NCBI GenBank assembly: GCA_964384375.1 | Contig: CAYLLN010000006.1 | Span: forward strand, 86,249-150,248 | Origin: CAYLLN01 sp964384375 | Lineage (GTDB): Bacteria > Planctomycetota > Planctomycetia > Pirellulales > Pirellulaceae | Length of the DNA stretch: 64,000 nucleotides | Direction of reading: 5' to 3' | Shown here: positions 42,947 to 52,200 of the stretch, in pieces | How positions within the stretch are numbered: the first letter of the stretch is position 1 | Layout: the number at the start of each line of letters is the position of its first letter | Position numbers and translations under genes: made by a program | The notes under the pieces: model-generated | What the model saw: the letters and a program-made list of their open reading frames with translations, nothing else | Databases searched by the model: none | What the model was told of the DNA's origin: nothing

Positions 42947-45900
42947 TTACGGCGCCATCGTGTACTTCAGAAACATCCGCTGCTGCTGGGCATTGGGTCC
43001 GCCGTTTTCCGGGGCGATTTTGTCGAGTCCTACGTCGTCCCAAAGCTGCTTCACCTTGGCATTGATCTCGCGCTTCAATTCGGCGTTCTGAGCAAGCAAT
43101 GCAGCGGCAGCCGCGGCATAGACGGAATGGATACGCGCCTCGTTCGTGAGGGCGAGCGGATCGAAACGTTGCCGCTTCTCGGTCCGCGTGTTCGGCGGTT
43201 CATCGCTTGGTCCGAGCGTCAGCGTGATCTGGTGCTCGGCGACGAGTTGCTTTGCGCGGCGAACGACCTCCTCGGCCGCGTCGATCGACTCCTTCGCATG
43301 TCGTGCCTTGGCCGCGTCGTCGGCTGCAGGCAGAGCAGCCTGCTGCCAATGCATGATCTGCCGGGCCGTGAGCACCTCGATCTGTCGCTCCTCCAGAGCA
43401 ACCGGGCTCAAGCCGGACTTGATCAACATGTCCTCGCAGCGATCGAGCATCCCCTCGCGCGCGACGAACGACTCGCCACGGCAGTCGGCCCGTCCGACGA
43501 GCAGCATGATCTTTTTCTTCGCGTCCGTCGCGATTGGGCCCGTCGCACCCTCAAGTGCCGCCAAATGCTCCTCGGCGATGCGAGCCTTGTCGGCAAACAA
43601 CTCCGGCTTGTTGTTCGTCGGATCGATGAGCCAGAACCGAAGCTGTACGACGTCAGACCGGCGGACCGCGTCGTTGTGCGTCTTGAGGAGCGATTCGACG
43701 CGGGCCAGATACTTCTCCAGCCGTGACTTTGCCTCCGGATCGGTGGAAACTTTCGCGGTGTAAGCCGCTTCGATCAGATTGTTCATCTGCTTGTCGGCAG
43801 CGAGATTCGCTTCGTCGGCCAAGGCAAGAAAGCGATTCTCAGCGGAGCGGAGCTTTTCCGGATCAGCCGAACGCGAGTCCCCCGGTTTCTTGAGAAACAG
43901 TTCACGTTCCGCTTCGGCGATGTGAAAGTCGGCCTCGCGGGCGAAGAACAATTGCGGCCGGGAAAGCGATCGCAAGTCGGCCGAAGCCTTCGTGAGCCGC
44001 TGGATCGCCTGGTCCCGCAGGCGATCACGTACGGACGGATTGCCAGACGTTTGCGGATCGGCAATGCACTGTTTTACCCAGAGGCGGCCGAGATAGACGT
44101 TCGCCTTGTACTGCCAGATCGGATCGGCCAGTGCGACGCGCGAAGCCTCCTCGAAAGCTGCCTCGGCTGGCTTGAAGTAGCCATAAAACCGCAGGTAGAG
44201 CGCAAAATCCTCGTAGGTGTTGCCTGCACAGAAATAGCAGCTTGCCGGGGCCAGGCGATGCTCCTCCGGGACGCGGGCCGCCGCCTCGGCATGCTGCACC
44301 GATTGCTTGAGGAGCGCGAGTCGCTCTTTCCAATTAGCCGGCCAGGCCCGCTCGAGCGCCACGCGGCTCTGCTCCTCGTGCGCCTGAGCGAGCCAGCTAT
44401 CGACCCACGGAGTTCCCTTTCGAGCGTGGTTTTCGTGTGCTGCTAAGGCGAGGTCCAGTTCCTGGCTCGCCGCTGCAAGCGCTGCCGATACCTTCACGGG
44501 GTCTGCCACGCGGCGACTTTCGTAGTGGTGCACGAGGGCCTGCAGATTGTGGGATTCAAACGTCTCCTTCCAGGCGGGATTGCTGCTCGTGGCCGCGGCA
44601 AGGTTCGTCAGACGCTCGTAGTTCTTCTCCACTTCGTCGTCGCTCGACATGAGCGAATCGGCGGCCCGTGCTTCGCCCGCACGCCAGCGCAGGCCAAGCG
44701 ACTCATCGGACTCAAACGCAGCGGCCGTGGCGAACGCATCGCGAGCTGCCCGCTCGTAAGCGAGTAAATCAGTGGGATAGCCAAAATGCTGATTGGCGAT
44801 CGGCCCCCAAAACTGCCCTTCGAGCATGGCACCTTGGGCGCCATAGAGCAGCGCAACTTCCGCTGCTCGCGGATTCCCCGCGAGAGGCTTGGCATCTCCG
44901 GGCAACAGGGCAAGGCCTGACCTAATGATCTCGGCATAACAGGCGAGGGCCGATTCACGATCGTGGAAGAAGCCACGTTGGCCATAGGGATCGAACTCGC
45001 CGGCGCGGAGCGCCTCGGCATACGCGACTGCTGCTGCCAGCTTGCGGTCGGCGTTGTCGCCGGCCGTGGCTGCCAGGGCTCGCGCGTGGGCCAGCCAGAC
45101 GTGCATTCGCAGGTACTTTGGTTCGCGGGCGTCGAGAGCGGCCAGCGATCGCGAATCGGAGGTGGCCAACGTTGTCAGCTCGCCGATCGCTTGCCAATTG
45201 TCCGGCGCGGCTTTCGCGTACATGTCACAGATGGCAAGCAATCCCGTCACCGCGCCTCCCTTTTCATTCCATGCACGAGCCTGCTCAAGCGTCTTTGCGG
45301 ATGTAGCAAACTGGCTGCCGGTCGTGTCGTCCTGATACTTGAGACTGGGGGGAAGCGGCGGGAATTGTTGGATTGCCGTTTCGACGAGGGCCGACGCCAG
45401 CGATTGTCTCCGCAATGGCGTGCTCAGCCACGGGGACTTCGTGTCGGGACGCAGGGGTGTCGGCTCGCTCGTGGCGGCAATCGACGGATCGCGTTTCAAG
45501 CCGGCAGCAAGCGCAAGCTGCTCGACATAGCGAAGGTAGTCGCCATCCCCGTTGATTTCACTTCCGGCGGGTGCGTACAGCGCCGATTGGACAACCTTCC
45601 AGGCCGCACCGACTTCCAGCGGCAATTCGGCGTTCTCGCTGGGTCTTTGCGACGTGAGGTAGCACTCAATCGCCAGAGCCGCCAATTCTGCGTCTTGGGG
45701 CGGCTCCTTGAAACCCGCGGCTGAAAGTGCCACCTGCGCTTCGGCAATTCCCTTCAATTCCTGCTGCGCCGAAAGCAACTCCTCGGTCGTGCCGCTGGCC
45801 AGCGCGATCATCCGAGCCCGCTGCGCGTGCAAGTCGGCCGACATCCGCCAGAAGCTCGCCTGCACGCTGCTGCGATCGTTGGCACCGGATCGGGCGATTT

Positions 45901-48709
45901 CGTCGATCTTCTCCTGAATGCGAGCCGTGATCGAGGCAAACGCGGCCGGGTCATTTGCCGCCAGCCGATCGGCTCTGGCCGCAATATCCCGCTGTAGCTG
46001 CTCGGCCACTTCGTCGGCCAGCGGCACCTGATCGGCCCCCGCACGCCACTCGCGAAGGGCGGTAAGCGTGGTCTGCAGTTGGTCCGGGTCCCACCAGCGA
46101 TCGCCGGCCAAAGCGTGCCACTGCGAAAGTGCCGCAAGCCCGCGTACGTCAAGCTGCGTTTGCTGCGTGCTGCTGGTGTTCTGCAGCCACTCGGCAGCAC
46201 GGGCGTAGGCCGCCGATTCTTTCCCCCCCGCCGAGGCTCGCGCGACGAGCGCCTTGGCCAGCCGCAAGTCGGTGCTCCCCTCGGAGGGCAGCGTACGCAG
46301 CGAAGCAAGCAATTCGCTCGAAAGCTCGCTGTTGGGCTGATCGAGCGAGGCGGCCGCTTTGTCGAGTGTGCCATCGACTTGTTGGCGATAGAGCTTGGCG
46401 TCCCAAGAAGCCGCGGTCGCCTGAACCTTCAGTCGCGGCCCCAAATCAGCGAGCCTGGCAATTCGAGCCAGATCGAGCGAAGCATTGCTGTCCGCCGCTA
46501 GCGCGATCAGCTCGACCTTGGGTGCGAGTGTTGCATCCGACGGCTGCTGCGCAGCGATCGCTTCCGAGACCTTTGGCGCTTCGGCCGCAACGGTCTCACG
46601 CTTAGCAGGATCCTGCACCAATGCCGCGAGCCTGGCGACTTGTGCCTTTGTGGCCAGTTCACTTAGTTCCTCATCCACTTTGTCAGACGTTAGTGCGACA
46701 TACTGCTGACTTGTGTTTGCCAATTGCACGCATTGGGCGGGCAAGTTTGCAATCTCGGCTGCGGAAGAATCCAGCGTGCTCTCAGCAGACGCTACGCCGG
46801 CACGAAGCGTCGTGACGAGCGGCTCGCGAACGTGCTCGCGGACCTCCGGCAGCGCCTCGGCCATCTGCACGAGTTGCTCGGCCGCGATCGCCGGTTCCTT
46901 GCTCCGCGGTACCGCCAGCCAAGTGTTAAGAATCTTCTGCTGCAACGGCAGGTTGACGGACTTCGGCAAGTTGCCAGCGAGGGCCGTGGCCCGCTCGGCT
47001 GCCGCTGCTGGTCGCGACTGCGCGAGGTCATCCCCAATCGGCGAACCCGGTCCCGATAACCGCGTCACGAGGTACTCGAGATAGGCCGGCAGTTTGAGCC
47101 TGTCGGGAAGCTTGCTGGCCCGCTGCACCAGGGGCAAGTCACCTTCCAACCGATGCCGGTCGAGGTCGTCGGTGAGCTGCTTCCAGGTTGTGGCGGTTTC
47201 TTGTTCGTTGGCGGTTAGTTGCTTGGACTGGCCAACCAGTTTCATCGCTCCATCCCAATCGTCGGTGACGAGCAGGCGGCTCAGTTCGTCGCGGTCGGTC
47301 CGCTGGGAGAAGAAGCCGGGGAGCGAGTCTCTGTAATAGAACCCTGCCGCGGCAAGCGCCACGAGCAAAACTGCCACGGCCGACCAACCGGCGATGCGTC
47401 GCCGGCGACGCCGCGCGGCCTCTTCCGCTGCCGCCTCCTGGCCGATCGCCCGCTCCAATTCCTGATAGAACTCGCTGACCGACTGCGGCCGGTGCTTGGG
47501 ATCGCGCCGCAGGGCCCGCCGCAGCACCTCCCCCTCGAACGAAAACCGATTGATTCGCTCAAGGGCACCAAAGTCGAAGTGTTCGTCGTACTTGAGCTTT
47601 TCGATCGGTTCGTCGCTGTCGTCCGACCAGGGGAACTTGCCAGTGCGGAGGGCGTAGTACGTCGTCGCGAGGGCGTAGAGATCGGTCGTTTTGTGTAGCT
47701 TGATCTTCTTCGCCCCGAGTTGCTCGGGGGCCGCGTACTGCACCGTGTATCCCTGATTCGTCATTGCCCGCGCGGTCGGGGCGAGAAACGATGCAGCCGT
47801 CCCATCTTCCTGATGCAACCGCCGGGCCTCGGCCGCGTAGATCGACCGGAGGGCCGAACCATAGTCGCACACCTGCACCGACCCGCCGACGACGAGCAAA
47901 TTCTCCGGCTTGATGTCGCAGTGCTGCACGTCGGCATCGTTGAGGTATTGCAGCCCCTTCACCGCGTCGCGAAGGTGCGACATCAGCTCCGGGCGCGGAA
48001 TCCCCTTGTGCCCCATCGCCTGGCAGCGCCGCAGCCGGTCGAGCAGCGTGCCGTCGCCGAGCGTCATCGCGGTGATCAGTTCCAGCGGCGGAATCTTTCC
48101 CTCCAGTCGTGCCCAGCGCTCGCGCGACTGCGCCGAGCCTGCGGAACCCGCCGCAGAACCACTGGCGGCCGAGTCATTCGAGTCGGTCTGCGACGATGGC
48201 GAATCGGTGCCGGACGGCGTCATCGTGTCCGAACGGGACGAATCGAGCGGCGGACCGGCAGATGTCGATTCGCTTACTTGCAGCGTCTCGCACTTGAGCG
48301 TGCTCGACATCGGATCGACCCGCGGCAGCCGATGCTGCCCCGAGGAGCGCCGCGGCGCCGGCGCCGGCGTTGGAGCAACTGGAGTCACTGGGCGCGGCGG
48401 TTCCTCCTGCGGCGACTCCGAGGGGAGCATCGCCTTCACTTCGTCGGTCGAAAGGACGTGGCCGTTGTCGTCGCGCAGCCAGACGCCGTGAATGTTGACG
48501 AGGTTGGGATGCGTGAGGTGTTTGACCGCTTGCAGCGATTGCCATTCCCGAATGGCGTGAATGCCGTTGAGCTTGGCGGTGATTTTGATCGCAACGGGGA
48601 CGCCGCCCGGGGCCTCGGCCTTCCAGACCTGCCCGAAAGCTCCTTCGCCGAGCAACTCCTGCAGACTGTAGCCCGACACTGGCTCGTCGAGGGGGCGGTA
48701 ACTGGGCAT
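42947..48709 (-). CDS. Giant membrane Ser/Thr kinase-like protein with altered catalytic motifs
   Basis: A 1920-residue protein. The N-terminal kinase domain has a glycine loop GEGAFGQV (21-28) and VAIK (Lys42). An insertion of about 125 residues rich in Ser, Pro, Thr and Asp (about 81-205) follows the N-lobe strands. The catalytic loop reads HCDIKPEN (263-270), not HRDxKxxN, and the metal site reads CDYG (281-284), not DFG; Asp, Lys and Asn are kept, so activity is plausible. After the kinase, a basic stretch RRRRRR leads to one membrane helix (about 439-459). The remaining 1460 residues are helical, Ala/Leu/Glu-rich and TPR-like, probably outside the cytoplasm. It may sense an envelope signal; the ligand is unknown. 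Confidence 0.88.
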   Translation of the reverse strand: MPSYRPLDEPVSGYSLQELLGEGAFGQVWKAEAPGGVPVAIKITAKLNGIHAIREWQSLQAVKHLTHPNLVNIHGVWLRDDNGHVLSTDEVKAMLPSESPQEEPPRPVTPVAPTPAPAPRRSSGQHRLPRVDPMSSTLKCETLQVSESTSAGPPLDSSRSDTMTPSGTDSPSSQTDSNDSAASGSAAGSAGSAQSRERWARLEGKIPPLELITAMTLGDGTLLDRLRRCQAMGHKGIPRPELMSHLRDAVKGLQYLNDADVQHCDIKPENLLVVGGSVQVCDYGSALRSIYAAEARRLHQEDGTAASFLAPTARAMTNQGYTVQYAAPEQLGAKKIKLHKTTDLYALATTYYALRTGKFPWSDDSDEPIEKLKYDEHFDFGALERINRFSFEGEVLRRALRRDPKHRPQSVSEFYQELERAIGQEAAAEEAARRRRRRIAGWSAVAVLLVALAAAGFYYRDSLPGFFSQRTDRDELSRLLVTDDWDGAMKLVGQSKQLTANEQETATTWKQLTDDLDRHRLEGDLPLVQRASKLPDRLKLPAYLEYLVTRLSGPGSPIGDDLAQSRPAAAAERATALAGNLPKSVNLPLQQKILNTWLAVPRSKEPAIAAEQLVQMAEALPEVREHVREPLVTTLRAGVASAESTLDSSAAEIANLPAQCVQLANTSQQYVALTSDKVDEELSELATKAQVARLAALVQDPAKRETVAAEAPKVSEAIAAQQPSDATLAPKVELIALAADSNASLDLARIARLADLGPRLKVQATAASWDAKLYRQQVDGTLDKAAASLDQPNSELSSELLASLRTLPSEGSTDLRLAKALVARASAGGKESAAYARAAEWLQNTSSTQQTQLDVRGLAALSQWHALAGDRWWDPDQLQTTLTALREWRAGADQVPLADEVAEQLQRDIAARADRLAANDPAAFASITARIQEKIDEIARSGANDRSSVQASFWRMSADLHAQRARMIALASGTTEELLSAQQELKGIAEAQVALSAAGFKEPPQDAELAALAIECYLTSQRPSENAELPLEVGAAWKVVQSALYAPAGSEINGDGDYLRYVEQLALAAGLKRDPSIAATSEPTPLRPDTKSPWLSTPLRRQSLASALVETAIQQFPPLPPSLKYQDDTTGSQFATSAKTLEQARAWNEKGGAVTGLLAICDMYAKAAPDNWQAIGELTTLATSDSRSLAALDAREPKYLRMHVWLAHARALAATAGDNADRKLAAAVAYAEALRAGEFDPYGQRGFFHDRESALACYAEIIRSGLALLPGDAKPLAGNPRAAEVALLYGAQGAMLEGQFWGPIANQHFGYPTDLLAYERAARDAFATAAAFESDESLGLRWRAGEARAADSLMSSDDEVEKNYERLTNLAAATSSNPAWKETFESHNLQALVHHYESRRVADPVKVSAALAAASQELDLALAAHENHARKGTPWVDSWLAQAHEEQSRVALERAWPANWKERLALLKQSVQHAEAAARVPEEHRLAPASCYFCAGNTYEDFALYLRFYGYFKPAEAAFEEASRVALADPIWQYKANVYLGRLWVKQCIADPQTSGNPSVRDRLRDQAIQRLTKASADLRSLSRPQLFFAREADFHIAEAERELFLKKPGDSRSADPEKLRSAENRFLALADEANLAADKQMNNLIEAAYTAKVSTDPEAKSRLEKYLARVESLLKTHNDAVRRSDVVQLRFWLIDPTNNKPELFADKARIAEEHLAALEGATGPIATDAKKKIMLLVGRADCRGESFVAREGMLDRCEDMLIKSGLSPVALEERQIEVLTARQIMHWQQAALPAADDAAKARHAKESIDAAEEVVRRAKQLVAEHQITLTLGPSDEPPNTRTEKRQRFDPLALTNEARIHSVYAAAAAALLAQNAELKREINAKVKQLWDDVGLDKIAPENGGPNAQQQRMFLKYTMAP

Positions 48710-49209
48710 GAGGTCCTCGGTCGGCAGTTGGCTGGCTTAGCCGGCGGTCGCCAGGGGAAATGCGAGCGGATGCGGATTGGATTCAGGATAGGTGAGACGA
48801 CTCGTTCACACAATTGATTGCCGGGCGAAGTGTCACATCGGGTGCTGGCGGCATCGGAGACTGTCAAAGTCGATGGGCAAAACTGCCCGCCGGCGTACCG
48901 AAAGGGCGTCAGTTTGTCCGCTTTGCCCCCGCACAACCGCTTTCGCCAGCAGCGTCCCGATTCTGAGCGCGAAGTTTCGAGGATTTAACGCTCCACGCCC
49001 GGCCAAACGCTTGCGGCATTACCGGCGTCCAAATAGCCTAACAGCTTGGCCGCAGATTTCTCCCAACCGGGTGGCTTTCCCAGGATTGCCCACCCCGCAG
49101 CCGATCGTGCCGGGAGGCGATTTCTCCCGGCTGGTCGCAAGTCATTGCATCCCAACCGCTTCCACCGGCAGGACGCCAAGACCCATTGCCTTTGCCGCCG
49201 GTATCGCCC
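48710..49209. other. Divergent promoter region with leader stem-loops
   Basis: 500 bases between the giant kinase and the giant repeat protein. Two hairpins lie in the probable leader of the latter: 49069-49095 (GGGTGG with CCACCC, loop about 15) and 49110-49130 (CCGGGAG, loop GCGATTT, CTCCCGG). The second ends 79 bases before the ATG. I could not match them to a known riboswitch. No other gene is evident here. Confidence 0.5.
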
Positions 49210-52200
49210 ATGAAGTCGCCTCGCACGTCTGCTCGCCGTCGCCCCGTTTCGTCGTCCCAGCCGAACCGCGATCGGGCTCTGTTTCGCCGCCTCCTGGTCG
49301 AGTCGCTCGAAGAGCGCCGCGTTATGGCAACGCTGACGTGGGTCGGCGACGTGCCCGGCGCGGGGAACAACGTCCTCTGGGGCGCGAACAATGCCGGCAA
49401 CACCAACTGGTCGGGCAACGTCCTGCCTGCCGACGGCGACACGCTGGTCTTCGATGGCACCGGGGCCACGTTCGCCCTGACCAACGACATTGCCGGTCTC
49501 GACAACATCACGCTGCAATTCACCGACGCGGTGGCTGGCGACTATTCCATCGCCGGCGATGCGATCGGTCTGGCCGCGGCGGGCATTACGTCGAATGTCA
49601 CGACGGGCACGGGGGTGACGATCACCGCGCCGCTGGAATTGGACGCCGCAACTGTTGCGGTGACCAGCACTGCTGGCGAGTTGTCGCTCGAGGGGGGCAT
49701 CAGCGGTGCAAATACGCTCAACATCCTGGCCGGCGGCGGCACGGTCGCAATCAGCGGCGGAGTCGATGTCAGCGCGGTAACCAGTGCGGAAGATACGACG
49801 GTCAGTGGACTGATCGAAACGACCGGCAGCCAGTCTTACAGTGGCATCCTGACGCTTGCAGACGATGCGGAATTCCGTGCGACTGGTGCTGCCGCTTCGC
49901 TGACGTTCACCGGGCAAATCGTCGCTGGAGCAAACGATCTGACGCTGACCGCTCGTGAAATCAACTTGCCGGCCGTCGCGAACACCGTCTCTGGAACCGC
50001 TTCGATCACGCTACAACCAGAGGCGAATGCCACGCCAATCAACATTGGTGCTGCGGCCGACGCCGGCGGGGCGAGCCTCGACATCACTGCGGCCGACATT
50101 GCAGCTCTCTCCGGCGGCTTCACCCAGATCACGATCGGCCGAGCCGCGGGAACCGCGACCATCACCGTGGCGGCAGCCGGCGCGAGCTTCGGCGATGCGG
50201 TCACGCTCCGCGCGACTGGCGTGGGAGCGAGCATTGCCCTCAATGGCGCGCTAGACACGACGGCTGATGGAGACGCCGGAGCGATCGTCCTCGACGGTCC
50301 GAGTTCGACCACGACGCTCAATGCCGACATTATCACGGCCGGCGCACCGATCACGATCAGCGACGCGATCATTCTCGGCGCGGCCGCCACGATCACGCTC
50401 GATACGACCAACGGTGGCGCGGTTGCTGCCGGCGAGGACATCACGCTCACCGGTCCCGGAACCGTGAACGACGACGCGGCAGGGACCAGCACGCTCATCT
50501 TGCGTGCTGGCGCCGGCGATATCGTCGTGGATGACGCTGTGGGTGCATCGGTCGCCATCGCCGCTCTGACGGTTGTTTCAGCCGAAGATGTGAACTTCAA
50601 CGGCACGCTGCGCACAACGGGCGACGTGACGCAGCAGGCAGGAACGGGACTGACCGAACTCAACGGAACCAGTGGGACGGGGATCGGCGGCAATCTGAGC
50701 ATCGTTACGAATGAAATCCTGCTCGATGCGGCTGCCGTCGTCACCGTTGGCAACGTCACGCTCACCGCTCAGAACGCCATCACGCTGAATGCTCCACTTA
50801 ATGCCGGGGCTGGCACAATCACGATCGCCGCCAATCAGGACGGGGCCGAGACGCAGAACTTCCAGATGAACGCCGGCTCGTCGATCACGACGACGAACGA
50901 TACGGCGACGGCCGTTTCGATCACCGTGAACACGGCCGGCGGTGGTACGGGCAATGCGAATCTTCGTGGCATCTCGGCTGGCACGACAGCCGGACCCGCG
51001 GGCGGGCGTATCACCATCGCCGCCAATGCCGGAGCCATCGTCGATATTGACGCTTCTGCAGCCGTCAACCTGACGGCCGGCAATGCCATCCTCACCGCCG
51101 CCGGTGGCGTCGGCACGATCGTCGAACCGCTGGAAACGACGCTCGGCCGCCTCGCCGCCAACTCGGGCAATCCGATCCGTATCGTTGAAACCAATGGCCT
51201 CATCCTCGGCGGGATTGCGGGGGGCCTGGGAATCACCACCTCGTCAGACGACGTGCGGCTCGCAGTCGGCGGCGACCTGGCGATCGACGACGACATCAAT
51301 CTCGTCGCGGGCAGTCTGCTGCTCGAAGTTACCGGCAACGTCTCGCAAAACGCCGGAGACACGATCACGGCCAATCGTCTGGCCCTCGACGTGACCGGCA
51401 CGACGACACTCGCCGAAGCGAACAGTGTCGCCTTCCTGGCCGCTGACACAGGCGACACGATCGACTACACCGACGCCAGCGGCCTCACCGTCGATGCCGC
51501 GACGATCCTGGGAGCGACGATCACGGGCCTCACGACAAGCAGCGACGACGTGCTCCTGACGACCGGCGGCGACCTGGTCATCGACGCAGACATCTCGCTC
51601 GGCGCGGGCAGCCTCTTGCTCACCGTGACCGGCAACGTCTCGCAGAACGCGGGTGACACGATCGCGGCCGCAGGGTTGGCCCTCGATGTGACCGGTACGA
51701 CTACGCTCCCGCAGGCGAACAGCGTTGCAACGCTGGCAGCCGACACGGGCGGCACGATCGAATATACCGACGCCAATGGACTGACCATCGGGTCGGTGAC
51801 GGTCCTCGGCACGCCAATCACCGGCATCACGACCAGCAATGATGACGTGCGATTCACGACCGGCGGCGATCTGGTCATCGACGAGGGTATCGCGCTGGGC
51901 GCTGGGGATCTGCTCCTCGCGGTGACCGGCAATGTTTCGCAAAACGCCGGCGACACGATCGTTGCGGCTGGCCTGGCCCTGGATGTCTCGGGAACGACCA
52001 CGCTTACGGAGGCCAATAGCGTTACGACGCTGGCCGCCGACGCCGATGGCACGATCGACTACACCGACGCCACTGGACTAACCGTCGGGTCGGTGACGGT
52101 CCTGGGAACGACGATTACCGGCATCACCACCTCCGGCGACGACGTGCGGCTAACGACCGGCGGCGATCTGGTGATTGACGAAGATGCGAACGTCGGCGGG

